A DNA stretch of 64,000 bases from Myrica gale (lineage: Eukaryota; Streptophyta; Magnoliopsida; Fagales; Myricaceae), in assembly GCA_963930655.1 (NCBI GenBank), contig OZ005608.1, positions 20,299,271 through 20,363,270 of the forward strand. The letters are read 5' to 3'. Under the pieces are notes generated by a model that worked only from the letters and a program-made list of their open reading frames with translations, was not told where the DNA came from and did not search any database. This document shows, in pieces, positions 1 to 11,350 of this stretch (the stretch's first letter is position 1; every line of letters begins with the position of its first letter). Position numbers and translations under genes: made by a program.

Positions 1-619
1 GGGAATCCGAGTCCGAGAAATAGAGGGATTCGTGAAGGGAAATTACGAAAGATGAAGACCAAATTGATTCGATTTCGTTTCAGGGGAAACCACAGTGAAA
101 ACGAAGCATTTTCCTTTTAGGGGGGAAACCAAGAGGAAAACGAATCGTTTAAGCTTTGGTTTTGAAAAAGAAAAAATAATTCATTTAGTTTTAGGGGCAA
201 AATGACAACAATTTGGGTGTCCCGATTCGGGCTCCCCTCCCTTGTCTAGTTCCCGTTCCCCCTTGATTCAACGGCGGCGGTTGCGATTCCACTACCATGG
301 CACAGCAACTGGGAGGTAGTTTCTGCTTACCGGTACAGATGGCGTTTCCATCAGTGGATTTGCACATTATTTTTGCTTTAATATAATTCATGTAGAGAAT
401 TACAAGTCTTATTAAAAATAGTATATGATTCAAATGTTTTGTATGTATCTCTCATAATTGTACCATAAATTGCATAAAATGAATATTTAAAGCATACTTA
501 CTCAAAACCAAATACACCAAAAGCCTAAACACCAATACTTGTATCTGGCATCTTGCTTAGCATATGGAGCAGGTCACTTTTCCTAACTCTTCTTACATAT
601 GCGTCCATTAGTCAAGTCT

Positions 620-2553
620 TTTTTTTAAAAAAAAAAAACCAAAGATATTATATATGAAAAAACCGAAATACAACGTACTACAAAAGCATAAAAAGCAGAA
701 AACCAAATAAAAGGAAAAAAAGAAGTTAAGGTGGTTTAACACCATTAAAATTCTACAAGCCTCGATTAAGAAGAAAATGAGTAAGAAACATCTCCAGTAA
801 AGGAGTGGACAGTCCCCTAGGCTGCTAATTAGTGAGCCTCCGAGTTATCAGCTGATCGAGAGATCTTTGAGGAAGAAAGTAAGGAGATGGAGAAGAAGAG
901 CAGTTGGAGGCTGAGGATGATGGAAGCAATTTTTCAGGGAATGTCTTCAGTTGCAGAAGAACCCTTCACGAAGGACAAAAGAATACTATCCATCACAAGT
1001 TTAGAATCACCCAAGAAAAGTAAATTGGGGAGCTTAGAGTTGAAGCCTTAGTCAAAGCTGCCTCCGCTTCACCAATTAAAGGATCAGTAGAACTCGACTC
1101 TTGGGTCTAGGTTCGCAAAATATCTCCATTAGAGTGAAATAGAATTGCAACACTCATAGAGAACGAAAAACGAATTGCAACATCAAAGGTCATACAAAGA
1201 GAGCTTTCTAGAAGAAATGAGGAGGCTGGAACTTTTGTGAAGAAGTCTTGGATAAATTTTTCATGCTGCTAAGTGTTCTTTACGAGTGCGCAAGATTTGC
1301 TGAAGAAGAGACAAGGGTTCAGCATGAGTATACTCATGCAATAGCTTGTTTCTAGCCATCCACAAAGAATCCAACATCAGAACGGCGAACAGCTGAAAAG
1401 AAGGAGTATCACTGGTCAGAATACCAAGAAATTTGGAGGGGTCTAAAACGCATTGAATCCAATCGGCAATGGAACTTTGTTGAAAAAAACTCCACATTTA
1501 GACCCCAAGGTGAGAGACACCAAATAAGTCAGGCAAAAGAGCATGAGAAGACAAGGTGATTAAGAGACTCATAATTGTCACCACAAAAGAGACAACTAGA
1601 TTCCCCCTGAAAAGATGATTGTAAATTCATGGCTATGTGTTGTCGTGTAGGCAAAATGTTCCAAGCCACTTTCCACAAAAGAAACTTCAGTCTTTCATGC
1701 ATATTCAGCTGCCATAATTTATTCATATCAATAGATGAGCTGTCTATCAAAGATGATAGACTAGATGAGGATATATGTCTATAAGCTTATTTGACCGTAA
1801 AGAATCCTTTAGAGTCAGGAGTCCAAACTAATCCAGGGGGATATTGATGCGAAGAATATGAGCACAGGCGGAGGCAAGGGGCGAATAGGGGCCACTGCCC
1901 CGGTTGGCTCCACCCAAAAAAAAATTTTACACCTTTTTTTTTTTTACTAGGCTTGCCCCCTTGATCCACTGAAAACTCAGTCTGCCCCACAACAGTATGC
2001 TTGTGTTTCATCAACCAAAATGCTTGTGAAAATGCTGAAAATATTCTGTTTTACTAAGAATATATATAAATTAGTTGATGTTTCATTGGTGTCTTGAACA
2101 ACAAGAATTTTTAATTTTTAATCTTTAATTTTTGATATTTTAACTCTTTAATGTTTTTTACGTAATAAACAATTTTTTTGTCATTTTCCCTTAAAAGTTT
2201 GCCCCTCATTCGATTGTATTTCTGGCTCCGCCATTAAATATGAGCAATTGATAAACTATTAAAGGTACTATTTAACAAACTGACATTCTAAGATCGTGGG
2301 GAAGCGTAATAAATTGGCTGACCAATGAGGCTAAATTCAATTGATGAGAACCAATTCGAAGCTGAGGTTTAAAAGAAAGTAAACTAGGAATCCAGGGATC
2401 CAACCAAGTACGAATAGCATCACCATTACCCGCTAAGAAACAACGACCTTGTGAGATAATAGATCGCAATTTGAGAAGTCCTTTCCAGATCCAAGACGAA
2501 GAGGTTGTTCTATCCACTTGCAGAAACTCAGAATTTTGTAGATATTTGACTCG
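620..2553 (-). mobile_element. LINE (non-LTR retrotransposon) relic, 3' half
   Basis: Decayed end of a plant LINE ORF2, read on the minus strand. From 2553 downward come the region after the reverse transcriptase (RVKYLQNSEF, SSWIWKGLLKLR, TWLDPWIP), then TPDSKGFFTVK near 1800-1850, then a zf-RVT zinc-binding module at about 1530-1750 (KFLLWKVAWNILPTR, CLFCGDNYESLNHLVFSC). WMARNKLLHE follows at about 1340, and an RNase H-like tail at about 780-1220 (EAEAALTKA, GDSKLVMDSI). Stops and frameshifts interrupt it throughout, so it cannot be active. A T-run on the plus strand near 617-628 may be the old poly(A) tail. A 372-bp insertion (1865-2236) and a CACTA element (2557-9695) interrupt it. The order zf-RVT then RNase H is normal for plant LINEs. 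Confidence 0.8.
1865..2236. mobile_element. 372-bp non-autonomous insertion inside the LINE
   Basis: The 10-mer AATATGAGCA occurs directly on both sides (1855-1864 and 2237-2246), and LINE coding similarity resumes across it. This is an insertion with a target duplication of 8-10 bp. Its ends are inversely related: GGCGGAGGC near the left end, and GGCGGAGCC when the right end is read on the minus strand. It is AT-rich and codes for nothing visible. The duplication length would fit hAT (8 bp) or MULE (9-10 bp), so I leave the superfamily open. A related copy lies at about 10106-10355. Confidence 0.6.
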
Positions 2554-2574
2554 TAACACTACAAAAAACAACAG

Positions 2575-2690
2575 GCTACAACAGCGGTCGGAAAACTGCT
2601 GGCAAAAGTTTAAAAAACTCCACTAAACTTTTACCAGCAGTTTTTTACCGGCATTTTCCGACCGCTGTCTTTTCTCCGTGGGGAATGCCT
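2575..2690. repeat. Left subterminal inverted repeats of the CACTA element
   Basis: A short hairpin-forming block: ACAGCGGTCGGAAAACTGC is followed about 70 bp on by its approximate reverse complement ending in CCGACCGCTGT. It lies just inside the CACTA terminus and matches the style of the longer right subterminal block, but covers only about 0.1 kb. Confidence 0.65.
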
Positions 2691-2905
2691 TTAACAGAGT
2701 TATCATAATTCATTGAATGTAAAAACTTAAATAACAAGGATAATAGAACAAAATATACTTCATCATTGGTTAATAACATTTTACAACAAATACAAGAATC
2801 TCTACAAGTACTATAAAAAGTAACAAGTTTCTAATATAAAATAACTATAAGTAATGACCAATTAAAAATATTCAAATACAACACAATAAGGGCCAATTAA
2901 ATTAA

Positions 2906-4044
2906 GGGTTAAATGCATCTCATACCCCTGTAGTATTCGAGAATTGCAAATATACCCCTGAGGTAAACAAAGTACATTTTCATACCCCTAAGGTAAACAT
3001 CATGGTCACAATATGCCCCTCCGTTAATGTGTCATTTGAAACAATAACGGTAAATGCTGATGTGGCAAAAATAGACACGTCAACACCAATCAGATGATGA
3101 CAAGTCATCGCTCAGGGGCATATTTGCAATTTGCGAATACCACAGGGGCATGTGATGCATTTTAGCTTTTTTAAAAAAAATAAAATTAATTTTTTTTAAA
3201 TAGACACGTTAGCACCAATAATATGATGACACATCATCATATTTAATTTTTTTTAAAAATAATTATTTTTTAAAAAAAGACTTAGCCTCATTTTCCTTCA
3301 ACTATCACGTGTTAGTTTCTATCTTTTTTTTTATATAATTTCAAAAAAAACATTTGTACTTCAACTTAGCCACTGTATCAGTTTCTATATGCTTTTTATT
3401 TTATATTTTAAATTTTAAATTTAATTTTAATTTTAAAAAAAATGAACACAAAACAACTTAGCCTCATTTCCCTTCAACTTAGCCCATGTGTTCGTTTGTA
3501 TCTTTTTTTTTTCCTTTTTTCATAAATTTAAAAAAAAACATGCGTAGTTCAAAAAAACACACATAATCGAATACAGTGACTAAGTTGAACTACACAAGTT
3601 TTTTTTAATTATGTATAAAAAAAACAGAAACGAACACATGGGAAATGTTGAAGGAAAATTGGGCTAAGTCTTTTTTTAAATAATAATTTCTTTTTAAAAT
3701 TAAATATGATAGCGTGTCATCATCTTATTGATGCTGACGTGTCTATTTAAAAAAAAAAATTAATTTTAATTTTTTAAAAAAAAAACTTAAATGCATCACA
3801 TGCCCCTGTGATATTCGCAAATTGCAAATATGCCCCTGAGCGATGACGTGTCATCATTTGATTGGTGCTGACGTGTCTATTTTCGCCACGTCAAGATTTA
3901 CCGTTAGTGTTTCAAACGGCACATTAACAGAGGGGCATATTGTGACATTGATGTTTACCTCAGGGGTATTAAAATGACTTTGTTTACCTCAGGAGTATAT
4001 TTGCAATTCGCAAATACCACAGGGGTATGAGATGCATTTAACCC
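2906..4044. mobile_element. 1139-bp foldback MITE, MULE-type (9-bp TSD), nested in the CACTA element
   Basis: The element is essentially a long imperfect palindrome. The left end GGGTTAAATGCATCTCATAC reappears inverted at the right end, and similarity continues for more than 250 bp on each arm, then more weakly towards the centre. The 9-mer TTAAATTAA stands directly on both sides (2897-2905 and 4045-4053). A 9-bp target duplication is the signature of Mutator-like elements. No coding capacity. The transcript of one strand could fold into a very long hairpin. Confidence 0.8.
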
Positions 4045-4217
4045 TTAAATTAAATTAAATCTTCCTCCTTTTACACATGAACGCCCTCTTGAATTCCTGT
4101 AATCGAAAATAAATATCACATGAGAAATAGAAATAAACAAAATAATGAGTGTAGAAATTGGAGAGAGAAAAAAAAATCCAAACTAAAACAACTGAAAACC
4201 AATGTAAGAAATGAGAT

Positions 4218-4418
4218 TAAGGTTATGTTTGTGTTGTAAAATTTTTGGTATTGGGTTTAGTGTTGGTATTGGGTTTAGTGAAAAAGTGAAGAGAGGTAAT
4301 TTTTTATATTTTTTGTAATTTTTTATATTTTTTTATGGGAGAGAGAGAGATTATATTGTAGTATTTTATTGAGAGTTGGTGAAATATTTTGTGAAATTTT
4401 TACCGCAAACGCACCCTA
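4218..4418. mobile_element. Possible hAT-like MITE
   Basis: The ends TAAGGTTATGTTTG and, on the minus strand, TAGGGTGCGTTTGCGG are imperfect inverted repeats of a common plant hAT MITE style, with an AT-rich core containing a GA run. I found no clear 8-bp duplication, so the call is tentative. Confidence 0.35.
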
Positions 4419-4959
4419 AACACAAGTTGGATCAACTTCAAAATATAAGCTGCAGGATTGCTAAAATGCACATTCTTCCTCTCAAGACTAACTAGTTGTG
4501 TTTGAGCTGATGAGAAACCTTGCAAAATAGTTGAACTGCTGATGAGAAATAGGCACTCTAAAGCAATATGAAGATTATGCAACAAAATTCCAGAAAGGCA
4601 AATAGAAACATGATGAGTAAATCATAGATAAACATCAAACCACTCTTTGACACCAATGTACATTCAATTAAAAATAAACCAATGGCTCATCAGTGTAATT
4701 AAAATTTATGTCAAATAAGCAATTGTAGATCACTTCAATATATTCAAATATATGTAAAATGAACTACGAGACAACAAAAAATGTGTGGATTGACCACGGG
4801 GATGGACAATAAAGCAGAAAGGGTATCATTCCAAAAAGTTGTGTAAGCCAAATGAAGTCGGTAACCCATTAGATAAGCCCTAAACACAAGAGACCACAAA
4901 CATCACATAGAAAAACATTGGAAACCCAAATGTGTTGGAAAGAAGTCATCCTAGAACAC

Positions 4960-5345
4960 ACCTGGTCGAAGTCCACAAGGACAAGCCTACCAACCCCCAA
5001 ACTTTTCAAGCATTCATTGACATCTTTAGATACAAGATCTTCTGCAATAAAAACAGCATGCCCAAATGCAGCAATTATGATCCCAGAATATGGATGATTA
5101 TAGAATGTCAGCAAACTACAAAGCATCAAAGGCATTCATGTTTTAATGACAAGGACATAGATCACTAACAGCATCTGTCAAATAAACAAAATCACTCACC
5201 GATAAATAGATGAATTGACTACTTATGTAGCGAGTCAAAGTTAAGAAATGGGTGAAGATGTCATCCATTAAGAAGTCAAATCCGAGAGTGTCCATAAGAA
5301 GACAAGTGTTCCTCACAACTTCGCAATGGACCTGATACAACAATA
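4960..5345 (-). pseudogene. Exon-like fragments of an unidentified captured gene
   Basis: Two stretches on the minus strand look like plant exons with preserved splice sites. One runs from an AG acceptor near 5333 to a GTGAGT donor near 5200 and encodes CLLMDTLGFDFLMDDIFTHF. The other begins after TTTATTGCAG near 5035, encodes DLVSKDVNECLKSLGVGRLV and ends in a GTGTGT-type donor near 4967. The GVGRLVLVDFD string recalls ThiF/E1-type nucleotide-binding folds, but it is too short to assign. No joined full-length reading exists, and the position inside the CACTA element suggests transduplicated host sequence. Confidence 0.35.
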
Positions 5346-5860
5346 TCTATTAGATATTGAAAACAAGCTCTCACATAACTTAAGACGACAAATACATGAA
5401 AACAACACAACTTTTCATGATTGATGTCACACTTCAACGTGGACAAAACCTAATGTGGGATGCCCAATTTACATTTTGATTTCTGAAGATTTTAGTACTA
5501 TTTTTCCTATGCCTAACACAGAGGCTCTTCACTCTTACGAGAACCAACCTACGGACATAATTGACCAGTTCATCTACAGAACTTTGAATATTTCCTAATA
5601 GAGTGTCTCAGCATCTGTTCACACCATCACATATAGTGTGATGGTGTTCATGAAGAAAGTTTCGATAAAGAACTGAAACCACAGACATACAAATACGTGA
5701 TAAGGAGCAGAAAATCTGTCTTACCAAATGCTTTCTTTGTTGACAATGTACTTCCACGGGGGAACCCTGACTTGAAAAATGTGCACCCTGATTTGGCTTG
5801 AATTAAAAGGATAAAAAATAGGACGTTAGAGGCATCACAGGATGAAACACAAAGATTTGT

Positions 5861-6139
5861 CTAGGCATACACTGATATACAGGTTTCAGTTCTCACTGTC
5901 GAAGGGATTTCAGATATTTGCTTTTCCGTGTGTACATCTCCCATGAATTCTTTGAAACCTGAAATCATGCTACAACATAGTTGAAACAATTTAGAGGACA
6001 GTGATTCAACTCCAACCTGAGCTGAAGCATAAAAGGGCATGTCTTGAGATAAAGCTGAACAAAATAAAAATAAAGCTTCATAAAGCCGAAACCTCAGACC
6101 CAGGGCAAGATAAAGCCTAATCATAGAAAGATTTCTCAA
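5861..6139 (-). pseudogene. Possible exon fragment in the CACTA interior, function unknown
   Basis: A 92-codon open stretch contains SQDMPFYASAQVGVESLSSK and GFKEFMGDVHTEKQISEI. It lies between the better supported gene pieces at 6640-6870 and 4960-5345 on the same strand and may belong to the same captured gene. I do not recognise it, and it may be chance coding. Confidence 0.25.
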
Positions 6140-6639
6140 GAGTAGAGAACCATCTTCAAGCTGAAGGATATCTCAGATACTGTAAACTGGGGGGAAAATG
6201 GGATTCCTATCGTTGGAGGGGGATCCAAGGGGTATGATTAAGATCAATCCAACTTTCAAGACAAACTTATCTTCCACTGAATGTCACTTGTACAAGGAGG
6301 CATTAGCTGACAGTTAAGGGACGCAATTAGGATCGGCTGAGGCCATTGAAACAAATTGTACAGTGCATCTTTACGAGGTAATCAACAATGTTCAAAGACA
6401 TGTCGTTTATAGATGAAAAACATCTCAAAGCAAAGGAATTGAAGAAATGAAATGGCAATCTTCTACCTCACAGTCCCCTTTCTGATCTTAGCAGAACGCG
6501 ATAGGTTTGAAATCTTCGACTCCTTTTAGAAACCATAAAACTAAAAGCAATATCGAAATAAATAGATCTCCTCAAAGCACAAACCTCATTGCCTCGTCTT
6601 TATCACAGGCAATATACAGGACGGAAAAGTTATATAAAT

Positions 6640-6870
6640 TGAAGCACGGACAGTTCCAGTTTCCACATTCACAACGAAAGACGTCTCGGACCAGAGAGTG
6701 GAGACCATGCTGGAACAAGCCGTGGACGTGAGCTACGAACTTGGGGCCCACGGAGAGGTCATCAGCACCGTTGAGAAAGGCTTCGGTAGTGGGAGAGAAG
6801 CTGAGAGGGAGTGAGAGAGAGGCTGAGAATTTGGGACTGGGCGGGAAAGGGGGAATTTGGCGCTTCGGGA
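6640..6870 (-). pseudogene. Captured first-exon fragment resembling APC2 (anaphase-promoting complex subunit 2) N-terminus
   Basis: This block is clearly richer in GC than the surrounding CACTA DNA and has CT-rich 5' sequence on the minus strand, like a plant first exon. One minus-strand frame reads TTEAFLNGADDLSVGPKF followed by VAHVHGLFQHGLHSLVRDVF. From memory this matches the N-terminal part of plant APC2 (pattern LNG..DLSVG..FV.HVH.L..HGL.SLVRD.F), a cullin-homology subunit of the APC/C ubiquitin ligase. No start codon is obvious in frame and nothing downstream completes the protein, so it is a fragment. The APC2 identification was not checked against a database. Confidence 0.45.
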
Positions 6871-6899
6871 GAAATGATATACCTTCTCTTAAAAGATAA

Positions 6900-8440
6900 A
6901 AAACAGATGGTACCCATCCAATGCAACAAATTCTGGCTCTGAAAGAAGGTGAGCAGATGTTTTAAAATTTATGGAAATTTTGGCAGTATGATTCCCAATT
7001 CATTTTAAATAATTATTTATTTTGAAATTTTTTTGAAACAAAATAATGATTCCCACAGACAATTGAAACAAATGAATATATCATATAACAACTTCAATTT
7101 TCATAACACTCATTCTAATTCTATATTTTATTAAGTAGGTCTCTTAAAATAATTTTTTTCAAATACATGACAAAATAAAATATTATATTAAAAGAAATAA
7201 AATAATCTATCAAATAATTATTAACATTTAAAACCTATAATTAATAAATATTTTTTTTGCACTTATACATATAGCAGCGTTTATGTCAACAAACGCTGCT
7301 ATGGATATACTTTTAGCAGCTTTTTTTTTAAACGCTACTAAAGGATATATTTAGCGGCGGTCATCGACTGTCGGAAAAAAACTGCTGCTAAAGTGGGTCT
7401 GTAGGCGCGAAAAAGACCGACACTACAAAGACATCCGCTAAAGACCGCCGCTAAAGACCAATAAATATGCAATTACTATAACAACCATTGACATAATCTA
7501 AAATATATCATATAACAACTTCAATTTTCATAACACAACCTCTAATTACATATATATTTTATTAAGTATGTCCTTTAAAATACAAATTTTCAAATACATG
7601 AGTGACATAGTATACTATATATGTTGCAAAGGTAATAATACACAATATATCATATATGAGTGACATACTATACTATATAAAATATTTAATCTTAATATGT
7701 ACAAATACTTTATATGTATGTACCTATATACCTAAATGACTAAATCATAGCCTCTAAGATCATATATTAAATTATGTGCTTTAAAATATATCATATAACA
7801 ACTTCAGTTATCATAAAACTCCCTCTAATTCCATATTTTATTAACAACTTTAATCTCACTTTAATTACCTACATACTTATTGTTTATATAAATATGCATA
7901 TACTTATAATCCATTTTTTTAAAGTCTTGTTTTATTATATAATAAATTGAGTCACAATACATGTGGGTACACTTATATACTTATACATATTACATTGTAG
8001 TAAAAAATAAATTTCATATAATATTGTTGTCACAATACATTATATATATTATACTATATATATATATATACATGATATATATGTGCTAATTAAACTAAGT
8101 ATTTTATATATATTTACCTACCTAATGACTAATCATAGCCTCTAAGACCATATATTAAGTTATGTACTTTAATTTCATAAGCTAATCTCATAATATATTT
8201 TTGTTTGAAATTAAATAATATGTAATAGTTAAATAGTATTATATTACTAATTATTCAAAATATATAAGTATGATAATAGATGTTTTCTAAACTATACAAT
8301 AATGACTTCATTGGTATTGAATTAACCAAGTAATTTTTTTAGGTTGTGCTTGTATAGAAGGTTTATTCGTTCTTTACATACTTTGTATATATACTGACAT
8401 ATAATATATAAGTATAAACAATTTATAACATCTTTTTTTT
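6900..8440. other. AT-rich interior of the CACTA element, no gene seen
   Basis: Very AT-rich DNA with short TA runs and no usable reading frame. A block at about 7250-7460 contains hairpin-forming GCAGCG/CGCTGC motifs and a CACTACAAAGAC string near 7422. This may be an internal copy of the subterminal repeats or the remains of a second CACTA end. Confidence 0.5.
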
Positions 8441-9690
8441 ACCGTTGTCATAACAAGTGCCGCTTAAAGTCACTTATAGTGACGCTTTTTTGACCGTTGT
8501 TAAATAATTTCATTGTCTTTTAACAACGATCTTTTTAACAACGGTCATGAAAAACACCGCTGAAAGTCACATATAGCGGCACTTTTTATGACCGTTGTTA
8601 AAACGACCGATGTTAAATAATTTACTGTCTTTTAACAACGGTCTTTTTGACGGCGGTCCACAAAAGCACCGCTATAGGTAACTTTTGGAGGTGTTTTTCT
8701 AGACCGCCGTTAAAAAGACTGATGTTAAAGACAACGAAGTTTTTAACATCGGTCTTTGTAACACAATTAATTGTGTTATTAATTTAATTTTGTATTACTG
8801 TTTAAAAAAACATGTTTAGGAAAATATAAGAAAAAATTAGTGGTATTTTAAAAATGTGGCCACATAAAAAAAAACGCTAACACAGACTTTTAGCCTAAAA
8901 AAATGATGGCTAAAAATGCTGGTCAAGTAGGTCTTTTGCCCTATACCAGCGTTTTTTTGGGCTATAGCAGCGGTCTCTTTTTGGACTATAGGAGTGGTTT
9001 TAAAAACGCAGCTAAAAGAACGATGTTGCAAAGAAACGCCAGCTTTTTTAAAAACCCTGCTAAAAAACCGCTGTTGAAAATCAGCGGAGAAACGCCAACG
9101 TTTTAAAAACAATGCTAAAAAACCGCTGCTATAAGTGGGGAAACACCAGCGTTAACGCTGCTAAAAAACCGCTCCTATAAGTTGGGAAATGCCAGCGTTT
9201 TTTTAAAACACCGCTAAAAAACCGCTGCCAAAACTCTTTTGACTTTTAACAGCGGTCTTTTTAGCGACGGTTATAAAAAGCGCTGCTATATCATGACTTT
9301 CAGCGGCGTTTTTTGCGACCTCCGTTAAAAGGACCGTTGTTAAAAAATTTGTTGTCTTTTAACAGCGGTCCTTTTAACGGCGGTCGCAAAAAACGCCGCT
9401 GAAAGTCATGATATAGCGGCGCTTTTTATAACCGCCGCTAAAAAACCGCTGCCAAAACTCTTTTGACTTTTAACATCGGTCTTTTTAGCGGCGATCATAA
9501 AAAGCGCCGCTATAGGTGACTTTCAGCGGCGTTTTTTGAGACCTCCGCTAAAAAACAGCTGTTAAAAGTCAAAAGAGTTTTGGCAGCGGTGTTTTAGCGG
9601 CGCTCAGAAAAAGCGCCGCTATAGATGACTTTCAGCGGCGTTTTTCACGACCGCCGTTAAAAGGACCGCTGTTAAAAGACGGTTTTTTTG
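8440..9690. repeat. Right subterminal repeat array of the CACTA element
   Basis: About 1.25 kb made of many diverged copies, in both orientations, of a 20-35 bp motif built on AACAGCGGTCTTTTTAGCGG and its complement. Such arrays are the usual transposase-binding subterminal regions of CACTA elements. Small open frames here are by-products of the repeat. Confidence 0.7.
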
Positions 9691-9698
9691 TAGTGTAA

Positions 9699-9990
9699 GC
9701 AATTGACCCATGGTCTCGTATTTGAAGAAGTCATCATCCAGTCCGTTAGTCCAGTCTTATAACATCATGAATGCTTCTTCATTTTGTCGTAGGAACTTCA
9801 TTAAGGGCAAAATCCAGTCCATAGTTTCATGGCTCCTCATAGTCACAACTCACAAATGGCATCTACTCCCTCAGAACGACGTATTCTTGGTTCTCTACAC
9901 TCTCGTAAATCGCCATACCGGCTTCTAGATAGTAATTTGCACTGAAAGGTTGTTACCCTGAAATGCAATTTACAGATACAATCTTCTTCT
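9699..9990 (-). mobile_element. LINE relic, upstream continuation beyond the CACTA insertion
   Basis: On the minus strand this reads LTDWMMTSSNTRPWVNCL immediately before the TTA target triplet. If the CACTA element and one TTA are ignored, it joins in frame to RVKYLQNSEF at 2553. Such a WM....RPWV..LR.KY block normally follows the reverse transcriptase in plant LINEs. Further upstream the similarity fades, with stops. Confidence 0.6.
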
Positions 9991-10105
9991 TCCCTTTTTT
10001 TTATGCAACTAATTTTTATTTATAATAGAGCCCAAATGAGGGTGGGGTATCCCTATTATTTAAGTCACCGATTTTATCCTCGTGATAATTGAACCCAGGA
10101 GCATT

Positions 10106-10129
10106 GGCGGATCTAAGGGGGGGTTTAAG

Positions 10130-10160
<31 letters not shown>

Positions 10161-10355
10161 CTAATCAAACGGACCCCCTTAAATCTCACTACAAGCCTTA
10201 CCCACTGGTCACTGTCCAACCACTTATCTACAGCAGCCCAAGACTATTTGTCCAGCCCAATATAATATATTTTTAATTCTTTTAATCTTTAATTTTGAAT
10301 ATTTTAACTCTAAGACATTTTTGTGCATTACGTAATTAATTATTTTTTTTGTCAT
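10106..10355. mobile_element. Second, truncated copy of the 372-bp element family
   Basis: It starts with TTGGCGGATCTAAGGGGG. In its right part it shares with 2110-2190 an extended AT-rich segment (TTTTAATCTTTAATTTTGA and the following ATTTTAACTCT...ACGTAAT...TTTGTCATTTT). It contains a TA microsatellite at about 10139-10161. No matching right end or duplication was found, so it is a fragment. Confidence 0.5.
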
Positions 10356-10359
10356 TTTT

Positions 10360-11350
10360 GTTGCTTTTAGTCACAATTCATGTTTTGATGATAACAATAG
10401 AAGTAAATTGAGATATGAAGCAAAGCGGATCCAAAATGAGCACGGAGTCATCAAGCAACGTCACCTTCAATGGAAGTGCTCTTAAAGTGAAGACTAAAGA
10501 TGCTAGGGTAATCTTTGTAACTCTAAGACTTCATCTTTAACAAGGATTTCAATCACACACATGCATAAGTCTTCAAAACTTGCATAAATCGTTTTAACGT
10601 TTGTTGAAAGATTAAAACCTTTTTAATGGCTTCAAAATATCCCAAATATACTCTCAAACCTTTTTACATACTTATGAGAAGTTAGAGTTTAAAATTGGGT
10701 ATTCTAAGTTGGTCAAAATTTTGTTAGGGACCCCGATCTAGGCCGCCATAACAACGCCAACTCCCGCCAAGCGATCCGCTCCAACACCACAATCGATCCT
10801 CCCGAACCGTTTCAATTAACACACGAGCGTTACAAATAGGATCTAACACACATAAATGGAGAACACTCGAACTGATATTATTGAAGAACGAAGAACGTGG
10901 TCAAGGGTTAATTAGCCTAAAGACCACATGAACAAAGAAAAATCCCTATCAAGGGTTAATTAGCCCAAGAACGGGTACCCAAACTAGGTTATTAGCCAAG
11001 AATGAATCTCAAGTAACAAGGTTATTAGCCTTGAAACCTACTTAGCATATACGTGCCTATGCTTGGCCAAATCCCAACCCAAAAGCTCTCTGACTCTCCA
11101 AGACTCTACTCTTCTGAATGCCTGACTCTAATGCTCCTAAGGGTGTTTATATAGACATCCTTAGGAGCTTACAAACCCTAATTGACTCAATCAAATCAAA
11201 TCACAATCACAATCAAATCTAAATCAAATCCCTTAAATCAAGCAGATTTGATATTACATGCCTAATATAACAAGAACATAAAGGAAAAGAATCTTCTAGA
11301 GCTTAGGAAATGATCCCTAAATCTAGAAGATATGATTTATTCAATCTCAA
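10360..11350. other. Non-coding stretch, possible LTR-like segment
   Basis: No reading frame of interest. The interval from about 10725 (TGTTAGGGACCCC) to about 11351 (ATCTCAACA) begins with TGTT and ends with AACA, as many LTRs do. It contains a diverged repeated phrase (AAGGGTTAATTAGCC, GGTTATTAGCC) at 10905-11040. I found no primer-binding site, polypurine tract or flanking duplication, so this is only a suggestion. Confidence 0.25.

Larger units (their letters stand above)
2557..9695. mobile_element. CACTA (En/Spm-type) DNA transposon, non-autonomous, 7.1 kb
   Basis: The left end reads CACTACAAAAAAC and the right end, on the minus strand, CACTACAAAAAAACC. Both are flanked by the trinucleotide TAA (2554-2556 and 9696-9698), the 3-bp duplication expected of CACTA elements. 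LINE coding similarity stops at 2553 and continues at 9699, so this interval was inserted into the LINE. Subterminal regions are full of short inverted motifs of the AGCGGTC / GCCGCT type (2575-2690 and 8440-9690), also typical of the family. I see no TNPA/TNPD transposase ORF. The interior instead carries exon-like gene pieces and a nested MITE, so it was probably mobilised in trans. Confidence 0.8.

Noticed and set aside
8837..9112. Open frames of 67 and 91 codons on opposite strands
   Set aside because: They lie inside the CACTA subterminal repeat array and reflect its repeat sequence.
7422..9695. A shorter CACTA element starting at the CACTACAAAGAC string
   Set aside because: The triplet before 7422 (CGA) does not match TAA after 9695, whereas 2557-9695 has matching TAA and LINE continuity on both sides.
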